Source of the DNA: Silurus meridionalis
Taxonomy: Eukaryota > Chordata > Actinopteri > Siluriformes > Siluridae
Direction: 5' to 3'
Assembly (NCBI RefSeq): GCF_014805685.1
Contig: NC_060901.1
Span: 17,401,905-17,465,904, forward strand
Length of the DNA stretch: 64,000 nucleotides
Part shown: positions 12,345 to 23,795 of the stretch, piece by piece
How the letters are laid out: the number at the start of each line of letters is the position of its first letter
How positions within the stretch are numbered: position 1 is the stretch's first letter
The notes under the pieces: generated by a model
Told to the model about the DNA's origin: nothing
Databases searched by the model: none
The model's input: the letters and a program-made list of their open reading frames with translations, nothing else
Program-made: the position numbers and the translations under genes

Positions 12345-12870
12345 CTTTAACTGTATGTGTGACTTGACTGTGTCAATGGACTCCACCTTGGCCTGGGCCG
12401 CTCCCTCCGGGCAGAAGTCTCCCTGGCATCATACCCCTCTTCCAGCATGGGGTTCCGGCACCACTGTAGCACACTCAATGGTTTAACGTTAACCAAGCAG
12501 AGCTTTCTTTCATTTACTCTTGTTTTCACCGTCACACTTGCAGTTAGGGACACCTTTCTATCTTGACGTCCTCCGGCAGCCGGATCTTTCTCCAACGTCT
12601 GCCTGCAGATCGGCCCGCTTTTAACAGTGCCCTCGGGTGCTCAGTCACTGTTTGGCGACCCTTCCGCACACCTCTGCTTGGTGGCTGTCTCTCCGAGGCT
12701 GGTGTCTCGCTCCTCTTTATTGGTGTCACAGAGCACACTAATTAGTCTCATCAGCTGTAGGTGTTGCTTAACGCTCGTTCCGTCCGGCTCCGCCCTCCAC
12801 CTGCTCACCGCTGGCACAGCCTGCCACTTCATTATTAAAGAGTGTAAGTAATACATCTGTCGGCGTCCAC
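12345..12870. repeat. GC-rich, repeat-like segment, unclassified
   Basis: Base composition differs sharply from the neighbours (many CpG). It contains 'attaaagagtgtaag' near 12,834 and 'cggcgtccaccatttggg' near 12,862, which would suit the end and leader of an LTR or similar element, but no paired repeat or coding domain was found. Open frames on both strands look like composition artefacts. Confidence 0.35.
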
Positions 12871-13580
12871 CATTTGGGTCCTCCCAGCCTGTATCTGAGA
12901 GTAAGTGCGTTCATGGCACAGACAGCAAAACAAACACAACAACAAACATATTGCCTATAGACACTAAAACATAGAAACTTACATTGTCCTGCACAATTAA
13001 TTGAACCTAAAGCCTCATGAGAAATGTACCATGGGTGCTACCAGGACAACAACCATGTTAAAATGGCTGTTTTTTTATGCGAGTCTTTTTCCACCCTGAA
13101 AAAGTATTAAAAAAAATGTATTCTGACAAGAAAATGGTTCTTAACTAAACCTGGATTGTGTAAAATTACTCACCTCGAGATAATCCAATGCTATAAAGGC
13201 ATGTATAATTATCATAGCCATTGAATCTATGACATGTTAACCTATTGATAAGCAATAAACAAAAAGCACCTTGATGTTACAGTGTCCTTTTGTTGTGTTT
13301 TTTTTCTCCTTTATCTCGTCTCATTGTCTACTCTGGTCATGGATGTGGGTGACTGTCTGAGTCAAATCTGGCGTCATGATGAGAAGCAGACTGTAAGCAG
13401 GTATTTCTCTCTGTCACTTTCTCACACTTTCATTTCCAAGGTTTACAGCCTCCAATTAAAATACTGCAATAGAGGCTGTAGTACAGCCTGGGGCTTTTTC
13501 TTTTTTTTGCACAAGAATCAGGGAATCCTTGAGATGATAAATGATTTGCTTGGAAAAGATTCCAATGCACTAAGAGAACT
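12871..13580. other. No gene seen
   Basis: Open frames near 13,282 are low-complexity (CT-rich) and unsupported. Confidence 0.4.
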
Positions 13581-13860
13581 ACTTCTTCTTCTTTCGGCTT
13601 CTCCCATTAGGGATCACCACAGCAGATCATCCATCTCCATACCACCCTGTCCTCTACATCTGCTTCTTTCAACCCAACTACCTCCTTGGCCTTCCTCTTT
13701 TTCTCTTTCCTGGTGGCTCCATCCTTAGCATTCTCCTACCGATATACCAGCTCCACCTCCTGTCTTTTACTCAATGCCACTGTCTCTAAACCATACAACA
13801 TCGCAGGTCAGAACAAAAATGTAATCTATGGCATATCGCCTCCACCTAGTGATGGAGATA
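13581..13860 (-). mobile_element. RTE-like LINE 3' end, reverse
   Basis: Starts with the reverse of the tail 'gagaagccgaaagaagaagaag' (split by family variation) and continues through a TC-rich stretch matching the 3' coding end and UTR of the same LINE type as 11,335-11,876. It has the tail shared with the tRNA-Glu SINEs. Confidence 0.7.
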
Positions 13861-14443
13861 GTTCTAGATAGTAGGATGGTAGGATTCACAGATTCGCATC
13901 GATGCATCTGCATAGACATTATTAATGTGATGAATCGATTTTAAAAAGTGTGCATCGGATACATTTGCATTTTTTTTTTTTTTTTTACATATTTGCTATG
14001 GTAAAAATGGTTTATTTTTTGCCCACAATATTTTGACAGATTTTGTTATAGAGCAATCTGATTTGACTAAGCTTAGGCTCATTGCTTTAAAATTGTTTAA
14101 CTCAATATAGATGGGAAAAGAATGATTTCCTAGTAGGATATTATCCAAAGACTTAAAAATTTATAATAGGCCTTAAAATAGCAAATATGTTAGAGAGATT
14201 AAGCTGTTTACCCCTTTGCAAGAGTTGCAAGAGAGCTGATCAAAAGTAGGAATTTACATTATAACCCTAATGGACTATAATAGAACATAATGTCATTTCA
14301 GGTTTTGCATGTAGCTATTATCCATTTAGATCTTACTGCAATTTTTTTTTGTGAAGAATCTGCTTTGTGCATTATTTGTGTTTTCATTTGTTAAAAGTAA
14401 TTATACATACTGTATACTTTTTCTGCTTTGTAACAAAATCGGA

Positions 14444-14446
<3 letters not shown>
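13861..14446. other. No gene seen
   Basis: AT-rich, with a T run near 13,970-13,986. 'gattcgcatcgatgcatctg' near 13,892 may be part of a decayed DNA transposon end but has no partner. Confidence 0.35.

Positions 14447-14491
<45 letters not shown>
14447..14491. repeat. (TG)n microsatellite
   Basis: Uninterrupted TG dinucleotides, about 22 units. Confidence 0.95.
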
Positions 14492-14492
<1 letters not shown>

Positions 14493-15042
14493 ACATCTCA
14501 TGATACATCTCATCTCTGAACCAATCTGAACCATTCGGGCATCAAGTGCAGAAGTAAGAATGTTCTTATGGATTGTTCCCCTTCGAAAAATTAAGCACAA
14601 GTTGTGTAATGGTTTTCAGATTTTTGGGGGGTGAGCTCGTTGAAGGTCTTCCTGATCTCTCACCTTCTGGTCTTCCAGTGATGTTTCTTCGCTCTGAAAA
14701 CATGCATGCAACTCAAACGACTCTTTGCAGCATAGCATTGTCATGTCAGAGGTCTCTGCGGCAGATTTGCCCAGTTTCATGCAGGATTTTATGTTTGCTC
14801 TTTGTTCTAACTTGCTGCCCATGATGAAATCGCAGATGTGGTAATGCATGTGGTCAAAAAAGCACCAGTTAACAGAATAAGTCTCAAAACTTTTTGATAC
14901 CACCTTGTTTATCCTGATGATGAAATCACATCTTTTAGAAAAATGAAATCACTCAATATTAACAGTCCTTGCTCTTATATTAATATTACAGTTTTTGAAA
15001 TTATGCAATTCTGACTGGTGAATAGGTGTGCAGCAATTATAC
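14492..15042. other. No gene seen
   Basis: Short open frames on both strands at 14,573-14,903 lack recognisable domains. Confidence 0.35.
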
Positions 15043-15366
15043 TGTCAGGATTTGGGTAAGTTCTTGCCTAAGTTTCTTACCTTATTTTAATTTTCTGTGG
15101 TTTTTGCCACTAGATGTCACTATTGTGTGTTTTCTCTCTCTACTTTCTAGCCACTGCTTCCAAATGCTTCCACCTGCATTTGTTAGCTCTGGTCTATTTA
15201 AGTTCCCATTTTTTGGGTTTTTTGTTGTTTTGTGGATGTTGTAGGATTATTTTGCCATGTGGTCCAAGTTTGGCTCTAAATTTGAGCTCTTACCCTTCAT
15301 TATGGCATATTGCTGGAGCTCCTGCCTTTCACCCAAGCTACTCGGGTTTGACACTTTGACCTGACA
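15043..15366. mobile_element. Candidate solo LTR
   Basis: Bounded by TGTCAGG and its inverse CCTGACA, with flanks TATAC/TATGC (four of five match) as a possible 5-bp target duplication. It contains 'ctatttaag' as a possible TATA-like promoter. 324 bp with no coding content. It could be an internally shortened LTR; no full-length relative is in the window. Confidence 0.5.
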
Positions 15367-15532
15367 TATGCAGTATTTTTTTCACGTTCTATTCGTCTGA
15401 AGTGCTATTTGAACCTTTGCTTCAAGATCAATTTTTAGCAAAATGCTTACTGTTTATCTTACCATTATAGAAAACCTATTTTCAAAATAAATATCTGTTT
15501 ATATTAAAATATAAACATATTCATTTTTTTCT

Positions 15533-15702
15533 TTATAGCTTATTAATCAGCCAGATATATCTGTAGTTGTAATGTTCGTCATCCTTAAAAGAAGAGAGCA
15601 GTTTGTCTCCTGAGTCTCCTTTTTCATTCTTGGAAAGATCTAGTTCTCTCAGGTGAGAGGGGTTTGGTCTCGTAGCTGAAGTCAGAGCAGCACATCATGA
15701 AC
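15533..15702 (-). pseudogene. Terminal LRR exon, NLR minus cluster
   Basis: Carries CAALTSATRPNPSHLRELDL split from KNEKGDSGDKLLSSFKDDEH and a stop at 15,533-15,535, like the terminal LRR exon of NLR-B. About 23 bases are missing just after the acceptor (CACAG at 15,703-15,707), putting the body out of frame with the splice. Confidence 0.75.
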
Positions 15703-15969
15703 CTGTGAAGGTACAATTCTCCTTTAGAAAAGTTTTAGTAATGTTTTCCTGCAATATGCAGCTCACCAAAAACCTTCACATGAACAAATCTTTGAGGAGC
15801 TCAGACTCTAATCATACCTAAAACATTTTTTTTAATTATTATTTTGGAAAAGTTGTTAACTTATTTAACTATATAATTTAATTATTTTCAACAAGTTCTT
15901 TTTTTTTAACCTAGAATTAGAATAACAGCAATTTATTAACATATTAAAGTGTTTTAAATATTATCTTAC

Positions 15970-16134
15970 CTCAGTTTTTCCAGTGTACAGTGAGGATTTT
16001 CCAGTACAGAGGTGAGGCACTTCACTCCAGACTCTCCTACATGATTAAAGGACAGATCTCTCAGATGTGAGGGGTTTGATCTCAGAGCTGAAGTCAAAGC
16101 AGAACAATCTTCATCCAAGGAACAATCACACAAC
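15970..16134 (-). CDS. LRR exon, NLR minus cluster, 9 bases short
   Basis: 165 bases, in frame, with GTAAG donor and CTACAG acceptor. It codes CSLDEDCSALTSALRSN and LRDLSFNHVGESGVKCL. Three codons are missing from the middle of the repeat (between LRDL and SFN), which would shorten one LRR strand-turn unit. Confidence 0.85.
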
Positions 16135-16363
16135 CTGTAGAGATGCAATGACACACTTTATCAGCAGATAAAAAAATTATGAGGAGACTGACATTCTGGT
16201 ATTTTCTAAACCAGCTAAGTTACTAAAAATTGAATTTTCAGCTAAATTACACAGATCAACCATAATGCTGAAACTACTGATAAAGTAAAATAAATAGCAG
16301 TGGTGATCCTGTAACCTGTCAGGAGGTGGAATGTGTTGAAGTAAAAATTATTTTTCAGAAGTA

Positions 16364-17092
16364 CAGTGGGTACAGAAAGTATTCAGACTACCTTAAATTC
16401 TTCAGTCTTTGTTATATTGCAGCCATTTGCTAAAATCATTTAAGTTAATTTTTCTTCCTCTTTGGGTTCTTCTTTACTTCTCTCACCAAGGCTCTTCTCC
16501 CCCGATAGCTTGGTTTGGCCGGACAGCCAACTCTAGGAAGGGTTTTGGTCATCCCAAATATCTTCCATTTAAGGATTATGCTGGCCACTGTGCTCTTAGG
16601 AACCTTAAGTGCAGCAGAAATCTTTTTGTAACCTTGGCCAGATCTGTGCCTTGCCACAAATCTGTCTCTGAGTTCTTCAGGCAGTTCCTTTGACCTCATG
16701 ATTCTCATTTGCTCTGACATGCATTGTGATCTGTAAGGTCTTAAATAGACAGGTGTGTGGCTTTCCTAATCAAGTCCAATCAGTATAATCAAACACAGCT
16801 GGACTCAAATTAAGGTGTAGAACCATCTCAAGGATGATCAGAAGAAATGAATAGCACCTGAGTTAAATATATGAACGTCACAGCAAAGGGTCTGAATAGT
16901 AAGGACCATGTGTTATCGGTTTTTCTTTTTTAATAAATCTGCAAAAATGTCAACAAATCTGTGTTTTTCTGTCAATTTGGGGTGCTGTGTGTACAATAAT
17001 GAGGAAAAGAAATGAACTTAATTTTAGCAAATGGCTGCAATATAACAAAGAGTAAAAAATGTAAGGGGTCTGAATATTTTCCGTACCCACTG
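16364..17092 (-). mobile_element. Tc1-type element, internally deleted
   Basis: Both ends read CAGTGGGTAC.GAAA(G/A)TATTCAGAC and are flanked by TA (16,362-16,363 and 17,093-17,094). The imperfect terminal inverted repeats extend about 75 bases ('gttatattgcagccatttgc' in both arms). Only the N-terminal DNA-binding part of a transposase remains, so it is non-autonomous. It sits in an intron of the minus-strand NLR cluster. Confidence 0.9.
16445..16720 (-). pseudogene. Tc1 transposase N-terminal fragment
   Basis: 91 codons. Residues 10-60 have the paired-like helix-turn-helix of Tc1 transposases (ELRDRFVARHRSGQGYKKIS, LKVPKSTVASII), followed by the GRPAK-like linker (GCPAKPSYRGRRALVREV). The catalytic DDE domain is absent. 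Confidence 0.85.
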
Positions 17093-17094
17093 TA

Positions 17095-17602
17095 AATCTC
17101 CAAACAGCAGGCCTTCTTGGGTGTTTCTGGTATGCTGTGTTTAGTACCCACCAAAAGTAGTCAAGAAAGGCGGTGGCAAAACTGGCAAAAAGCCATGAGT
17201 AAATAAGGGCTCACCGATGCACCTGTATATTTTATCAAGTCAAGTAGGTTTTATTTGGACCCCACAGAGGAGCCACCGTAGCACAAATTGCTGACACAAT
17301 GCAGTCCAGAGTGCACCATGCTCACCCCTTGTCCACTTCCAGCATCAACAAGGGTTACATGGGCATTCAGTGGAACATTGCAACACAGAGTGCTGATCTG
17401 GTAAATTACATATTCCTTCCCATTTATGTATATTGGCATTTGCCAAGGAAAAGATGGCACCAGGATGCATTATGGGAAGAAGGAAAGTCAGTGAAGGCAG
17501 TGTGAATCTCTGGGCAATATTCTGACTGAAACCTTCATGTGGAGTTTACTTTGAAATCTATGAACATCGATGGAGACCAAGCACATGACTTCATGGCAAT
17601 AT
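17095..17602. other. No gene seen
   Basis: Moderate-complexity sequence. Open frames on both strands at 17,251-17,505 have no known domain. Confidence 0.4.
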
Positions 17603-17830
17603 TCAATTCTGGTTTATTTGTGTAGCACTTTTTACATTTTCGATCATAGATTGTATTAGAAGGATAGGTTTAGTGCCTATACGTTTGTTCCTTATAAGTT
17701 TATCCCTGACGTCCGAGCCAGTGGCCACTGTGGCAAGGAAAAACTCTGAGACGGTATGAGGACGACCGAGGAAAAAGACTAAAAAGGAAACCTGTCCTCA
17801 TCTGAATGGCACTGAATGTCTATTAATTAC
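17603..17830 (+). repeat. Dispersed fish repeat, 5' head
   Basis: Begins 'ggtttatttgtgtagcactttt' in the style of the head near 45,310 and contains 'ggcaaggaaaaactctgaga' with the following block, diverged. Confidence 0.7.
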
Positions 17831-18367
17831 AATTCATCATTGTCGAGGTGTACTGTTCAGTCATGGTTACTGAAATTCAGAACCATTTATGCAAACGCTG
17901 GTCCTAAGTTTTCATAGCAGACTTGATATTTATTACAGTCCAAATCCATCCTAAAAGTTCTTAAGTTGCATAGTAACTTAATGGATCTTTAGGCTGTGCT
18001 CCAAAATTGCAGTGAGCTCTTTTTAAAAAAAGATAATGCTCCATGCCATATTTAAAAAATTGTTCAGGAATAATTTCATTAACATGAGTGTTGGGTCTGG
18101 ACAAGCTCAACGAGGGTCTGCTTCCTCTAAATCAAGGCATTTTCGTCTAACACTGTTCAACATCTTTGTTCCTTAGTATCACAGTAATTTCCATGTGTTT
18201 GTCCCAAAGACTCTGTGACAAATCATTAGTGGGCACACTAATAATAAAAAATTATAAACAATGTTTCTTCTCAGCATTCCTCTCCTTCATTGACAATTAC
18301 ACTAAAACTTTTGCTTCATTCTCACTATTAGAGAATGTGTCTTACTAAGGAGCTCTAATGATCTTAC
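17831..18367. other. No gene seen
   Basis: Intronic position inside the minus-strand NLR cluster. No element recognised. Confidence 0.4.
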
Positions 18368-18542
18368 CACAGTTTCTCCAGTCTACTGTGAGGATTTTTC
18401 TAATAAAGCAGAAAGACACTTTACCCTGGATTCTCCTATTTTATTAAAGGACAGATTCAGTTCTCTCAGGTGTGAGGGGTTTGATCCCATAGCCAAAGTC
18501 AGAGCAGCACAGCCTTCATATGAAACACCAAAATTACACAAC
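18368..18542 (-). pseudogene. LRR exon, NLR minus cluster, frameshifted
   Basis: 175 bases rather than 174. An extra A in the run coding LLE(N) shifts the frame and yields a stop just before the donor. The first 50 residues ([18 protein letters not shown], then HLRELNLSFNKIGES) are typical. Confidence 0.85.
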
Positions 18543-18722
18543 CTGCAAAAACCGGCACAACATTTTGCTTTGGTTCTTTTTTGATTTCACATATTTTTTA
18601 GTTCAGTTCAGTGGCAAATTCATTCATTATAAAATTTCCATTTAAATGCGGCTTTTAAACAGGACACAGACACAGTGATGACATATCATGTTTTGGGCTG
18701 CAGCTTTTTACATACAAAAATG

Positions 18723-19640
18723 CAGTGGTGGGCCGTGCATTTGATACCTGGGCCTTCACTGGGGATGTACCCGACTTAATCCACCTCTTAATACCATTAT
18801 CACGTCACAATTATAGAAACCACCAATACTTTACAAAAACCCAATATAACATCATGTGGCATTACAGAGAGAGACAAATTTCACATATGGAGGGTGAATA
18901 CCATTTTACTAAAGCAAGAAACCCAGTTAAGATTCCAAAGGTCTACACTACAATCGCAACTGTGCACCTACATAATCTGGAGCAGTTCAGAATCAATATT
19001 TGTCTAATAACATGACAAAAACCAAACAATTATAATAAAATACAACCTACTCATCAGAGATGCAGACTCAATTTGCACCGCTCCTCAGAGGCTGTAATCC
19101 AGTGGTACCGCTCGTATTCACTGGTCTGGAAGTGGAGAACAAACCCTTTCCCGGGCTGAGACAAGCTAGCTAGCTTGGGGGTGTCTAGCTTTTTTGAAAA
19201 TGGATTTTTAAGTATGTCTGAGACCAAATAAATTACGTTTCCTCTGCATAAAAAAGGCATAAAAAAGTCTAACTCTGATGTATTAATGTGTGCAGAGCTA
19301 CACACATGTTTGCCAGTCGAACAGTTTCCTTTTTCTTAAGGAGTCTATGGTCAAAAAGGCCAGCAGTACTGACTTTGAAGGCTCTGGACAGCTAGGATTG
19401 ACAAGGCAGCACATAGAGGCTGAAATCTAATTGGACACAAAATCTAACATCCACATACACGTACTGGAAGCAGTGCAGCCAAGAGAAACACTACGAAATG
19501 AAGAGAATAAACTGTTGGGGATAAATTAATACAATTTCATAGAACTAGTATTCAAATATATGTTTTTAATGTAGGTCAGTGTTATTGATAGTGTTTAGGC
19601 CAGCAGAGAAGGCTTTGCTGGTCCTGACGGGCTGCCAATG
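18723..19640. mobile_element. hAT-like non-autonomous element
   Basis: Termini CAGTGGTGGGCCGT and its degenerate inverse ACGGGCTGCCAATG bound 918 bp. Flanks CAAAAATG and CAAAGATA match at six of eight positions, compatible with the 8-bp target duplication of hAT elements. No transposase is present. The start of a second copy lies at 20,698. Confidence 0.65.
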
Positions 19641-19800
19641 CAAAGATATGACCCAAGACTGTGATAAATCGCAAGTGTGAAGTGAAAAGAAACTTCCTAC
19701 TTACGTAGTAACATAGTCAATAAAACTAAATCTGCTTCAGATTCAATTTTTAAAGATTGTGTCTTAGTGAAAAGCAGGTCATCTGTCTCTCAGATCTTAC

Positions 19801-19974
19801 CTTAGTGTCTCCAGTTTACATTGAGGATTCTCCAGTACAGCAGAGAGAAACTTCACTTCTGAGTCTCCAATTTTATTAGCTGACAGAGTTAGTTTTTTCA
19901 GGTGTGAAAGGTTTGATTTTAGAGCTGAAGTCAGAGCAGCACAGCCTTTATCTGAAACACTGCACTTATAGAAC
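19801..19974 (-). CDS. LRR exon, NLR minus cluster, intact
   Basis: Exactly 174 bases with CTACAG acceptor and GTAAGA donor. Codes two LRR repeats with the signatures CAALTSALKSN and LSHLKKLTLSANKIGDSEV and ends in LETLR. Phase: one base completes the previous codon and two remain. Confidence 0.88.
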
Positions 19975-20697
19975 CTGTAGAGACAAAATCACACACTTCA
20001 TTAACAGATTTGTATCTGGCTTTAAGACCTAATCTGAATCTTAGATAGTTTAACACTATATGTAGGGGGCAATTAACTTCTCCATACCCTATGCAGTGAA
20101 TTCATATTTTTACAAAATGATCAGCTGTAACAATTTAAACCGCTTATATTGTGCAGGTCCCCCTTGTGCCACCAAAAAGCTCTGAGCTGTCAAGGCATAG
20201 ATATATTGCATGCAGATGTTATAATAAGTATATAAGTTCTGGTTGTAAAGTGGGCCTCTATAGCTCAGACTTGATAATCACACATAAGATTTAAGATCTG
20301 GGGAATTTCTAGCCCAAGTCAACACTAACCTATTCTTGAACAAAATTTGGCAGGACTCATTCTCCTGCAGAAAGAGGCCTATTGCCATTTGAAAATACCA
20401 CTGCCATTAAAAGGCAGGAATGTTTGTGTTGAATAAAATGCCACAACTGAAGATTTCCCAGAACTTTACCCAGTGCCTGGATGGCTTGCTTTCTTTCCAA
20501 AAGTGCACCTTGGTACCATCTCTTTCCAAAGTAATTGATTTACCTAACTTTCTAGATGTTGCAAGAAAGATCATGATTCATTACAGTATAAATGTAGATT
20601 GAAAGGTACATTATTTTAATCATATCTGTATATTCAAGCATACAGCAATTAGCATTCCCTGAGGCTCTGTGTTACTATATGAATTCATGGGTGGGCT
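19975..20697. other. No gene seen
   Basis: The region where a NACHT exon for the minus-strand LRR cluster would be expected contains none. Confidence 0.5.
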
Positions 20698-20860
20698 CAG
20701 TGGTGGGCTGTGCATTTCACACCTAGGCCTTCAATGGTGTCCTACCATCAATATTATACTATCAATATTATAGAGAAATGCAGTATAACAAGAGCGCTGC
20801 ATCACAGACAGAAATTTCATACGGCAAAAACTAAACATCATTGTTTGTATTGCTTTAAAA
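20698..20860 (+). mobile_element. hAT-like element, 5' end of second copy
   Basis: Starts CAGTGGTGGGCTGTGCAT with the same following text as the copy at 18,723 ('ctgggccttca' like block), but diverges after about 150 bases. No matching 3' end was found. Confidence 0.55.
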
Positions 20861-22385
20861 TACACTTGTACAATACACTGTTTAAGTAAAACTGCTCAAA
20901 ATATGTATAGTATATCTTAATACATTGATGACATACTGTGATATGATATTTGAAATGTGCACAGAAAATTAAAAAAACTCACAAATTCGTGCATATTTAT
21001 CACAAATGACCTGTTAAATATTAAGTAAATGTAAGAATTGTTTTTAAATTATTTGATGTATGTGTGACATATTCTTTAGCCTTTTTGTTATATGTTTTAT
21101 GGAGTACAAATCGACATCAAGAGGTAAGAAGGGCTTGTCACATTGAAAGGACACAACAAAATGGGTCCATTATGGTCTTATTGCACTGAGGTCAAGGTTA
21201 GCAAACTTAAGAAAAAAGAGAAATCATGAAAAGATAATACTAATGAATTTTCAGCAATGAGTTTTAATCTGTAAATTGTTTCTCTAAAAGATCCAGTTCA
21301 AAGAGTCGATTCATTCTAATTTACACATAATGTAATGAATCCACACTCCTGAAGTAAAAGCAGGAGTTTTTCCAACTTTTTCAAACAAGTTTTTCCAACT
21401 TTTTTCAGTTTTTCCCTTTTCCAACTGCCCAACAAAAAGTCGCTTGCCTTCTACTTTTTGTCGGGCAGTTGGAAAATGGAAGAAAAAAAAATTCTGTAAA
21501 AAGGTAATGGTTAAATATCACAAAACACTGAATTTGGACCAAAGGTGAGTATCACTAGAGTAAAGTAATATCTAATTGTTTTGTTTGTGAAATTTAAAAA
21601 ATGCTTTTTTTTTTTTTTTTTACTTTTTGAGGGTACTAAAGACAAATTTAAATATGTTAAAATAAAATTACTGCTATTTCTTTTCTATTTAAGTAAACTA
21701 CAGAGTATATCACTGCGAGTATGAGTATGAGTACATACAATGAGCTGTAGGTTCTAAAGTTAGATTATGTAAAATTAGTCAGGCAATTGAAACTGGAAGT
21801 GTTTCCATTTTGTGAAGTCAGTGGAAAAAAATAAAACCAAAGGAAAACTACAGACTTAACAGATATTATTGTCATACAATAAGGACCGTTGACTTAATTT
21901 GAGTGATTTTATTATTATAAATGACTATTCTTCAGGATAAATAATAAAATGCTTGTGTATAAATAGCAGTTGTTACTGGTACAGACTACCTGCAAAACAT
22001 GTTTTCTATTTGAAATGTAAATAAAGGCCTTTCAGCTTCCTCTATTCAAATTCTCATGCATGAAAAAGGGCATGTTTGGGGAAACCTTTTGTGTAAATAA
22101 TCTCCATCTGCAATGCATTTCTTCAATAGTTGATTCATAATTTAATAATTTTAAGTAATAGTTTATATCTTAAGTTAATTATGTGTGCAAAAGTGACTAA
22201 TGAACTACTAATGAGTGACACTTCACCAGACTCTGCTGTGTTGTACTTGAAATTATGATTGTTCATATCCAAGCCAAGTGAAATTGTTCAACTGCGCATT
22301 TATTTCTGTGTTTCAGAGGAGTGTGATCCATTCCAGTAGAAAAAAATCTGATTCTTATTTGTACATACTTTACTAATATTCAAAG
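20861..22385. other. AT-rich 5' flank of NLR-A
   Basis: No exon seen. It contains the hairpin at 21,417-21,476 and T/A homopolymers. The 5' UTR and promoter of NLR-A should lie in its right part, but no core promoter could be fixed. Confidence 0.4.
21417..21476. repeat. Near-perfect hairpin
   Basis: Arms of 24 bases (21,417-21,440 and 21,453-21,476) match at 23 positions around a 12-base loop. The arm is TTTTCCAACTGCCC(A/G)ACA followed by AAAAGT. The left side is preceded by short direct repeats of 'tttttccaact'. Confidence 0.9.
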
Positions 22386-22426
22386 ATGGCTTTCACAGAT
22401 AATGGTTTCCCACCCACAAAAAGAGG
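22386..22426 (+). CDS. NLR-A exon 1 (start exon)
   Basis: ATG followed by codons for AFTDNGFPPTKR and a GTAATC donor. It is homologous to NLR-B exon 1 (32,609-32,661), including the following intron text, but four codons shorter near the start. It ends with two bases of a split codon. Confidence 0.8.
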
Positions 22427-22561
22427 GTAATCAACAATGTTCTTGTATTGTAATCATTACATATCTATGACCACCACAATAATTTAACCAAATGCAAATG
22501 ATTTCGGTACTTTTAATGAAAATCACTTGAACATAAACGTCTCCAGTTTACGTATGTAACC

Positions 22562-23795
22562 CTAGTTCAACGAGGGAACGAGACACATCGCAACGCTTTG
22601 GGAACGCCTCCGCATTGGCCATGCTCTAAACCACGTGTGTAATCTGGCCAATAAGTAAGTGTCTAGTGCTCGCAGGCACCTTATGTGCCATAAGAGACCC
22701 GGCCCACTCCATAGACCCTGGGTGGAGCAGCCACTCATGACTGGGGCCTCAGGACAGGAAAGCCAGTTCTCTCCACACATCTAAGGCTCGACGGGCCCAC
22801 CATGAGACCTTGATGGTACGGTGTGGATACCCTCTCCGGGAGAACCCTCTGCCACTGGAGAGGTCTCATATGAAGGAGGCTGAGTGGAATCACACTGGAC
22901 GCTGCCGCCATGAGACCCAGCAGCCTCTGGATCTGCTTCACAGTGAGTGACTGGCCTTTCCTTACTCTCCTGACTGCAGCACTACACCCAGGAAGGTGGT
23001 TCTCTTAAAGCACACACTTTCCAGCGTCCAGTCTTAGCTCCAGTCCCTTCACGCAGGTGAGAACGGCATCTCGATGCCGAAACAGATCCTGTGGTAGGAC
23101 CAGGACCCTGTCGGGAATCTCCGCACACAGGGAAACCCACAGAAGCCACTCTGTGGCTGACATTGACCGACCAACGGCCATGCCGTACCTTGCCATGCCA
23201 AGGGTCAGGCTGCAGCGCAACATAACTCCTAAACGTTAGACCCAGAGCTGAATCCCTCGCCATCTCTCATAGCGGGTTAGCCTGGTAAGCCTATGGTATG
23301 TGGAGGCAACCCGGCTTTTGTAGGCATACCGAAGCCTTAAGCAAAGCACCACCTAGGAAGAGAAGAGAAGAAGAGAAGGAACCGCCGAACGAGCACTCTT
23401 CTCAGGGAAGTGGAGCTCAGCCAGCAGCCGGGAGCGCATAGCCAAATGGCTAAAATGCTAACAGTTGACTCCCTCGAGAGCTGACTAAGCATGCTCCTAA
23501 GCTAAGCAAACACCACATCGGCTGCGTGTGCTGAAATGAAGCGGGTCATGAAATTCTGCCTGCATGTAAGCTCATGACTGCACAGATACAAACACAACGC
23601 GCTTACCTGAACAAGCTAATTTCGCTACCACCGCACAGCCATTTTGTAGCTTTCTGGTTTACACAACGTTGCCCGCCGATGACATCACGTCTTGCCTATT
23701 GGCCAGATTCCACACGCGGTTCAGAGCGTGGCCAATGCGGGGGCATTTCCAAAGCGCTGCGATGCAGCTCGATGTTCCCGAATGGGAAACAATTT
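22562..23795 (-). mobile_element. DIRS retrotransposon relic in NLR-A intron 1
   Basis: Ends are inverted relatives: 'aacgagacacatcgcaacgc' near 22,576 against 'gcgctgcgatgcagctcgat' near 23,753, followed by 'ttggccagattccacacg' type text mirrored inside. The interior codes on the minus strand for the palm/connection part of a DIRS RT-RNase H. NLR-B has no insertion at the equivalent place: its intron runs on from 'cacttgaacat' to 'attgagtcct' after about ten bases, so this insertion postdates the NLR-A/B split. Confidence 0.82.
22735..23223 (-). pseudogene. DIRS RT-RNase H fragment
   Basis: Two overlapping frames: 23,005-23,223 with HRDAVLTCVKGLELRLDAGK (block after the catalytic motif), then 22,735-22,941 with QRLLGLMAAASSVIPLSLLH and MRPLQW, the connection between RT and RNase H. 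A frameshift lies between them and the YxDD block is not preserved. Confidence 0.75.

Larger units (their letters stand above)
15533..19974 (-). pseudogene. NLR LRR-exon cluster without NACHT exon
   Basis: Four LRR exons in order on the minus strand: 19,974-19,801, 18,542-18,368, 16,134-15,970 and 15,702-15,533, each with AG acceptors and, except the last, GTAAG donors. They belong to the fish NLRC3-like receptor family, whose LRR region is built from 174-base exons each coding two LRRs, thought to shape ligand sensing in a cytosolic immune receptor. No FISNA-NACHT exon is found upstream (up to the start of NLR-A at 22,386 on the other strand). Exon two has a one-base insertion, exon three lacks nine bases (in frame), and the last exon has lost about 23 bases. 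Exons are separated by a Tc1 element and a hAT-like element. It reads as a stranded pseudogene tail; head-to-head orientation with NLR-A suggests an inversion. Confidence 0.85.

Noticed and set aside
12345..12870. CpG-island promoter of a host gene
   Set aside because: No exon follows on either strand and the text looks like an element end. Composition alone does not support a promoter.
13282..13871. Host protein-coding exon on the plus strand
   Set aside because: CT-rich low complexity, and its second half is the reverse complement of an RTE-like LINE end.
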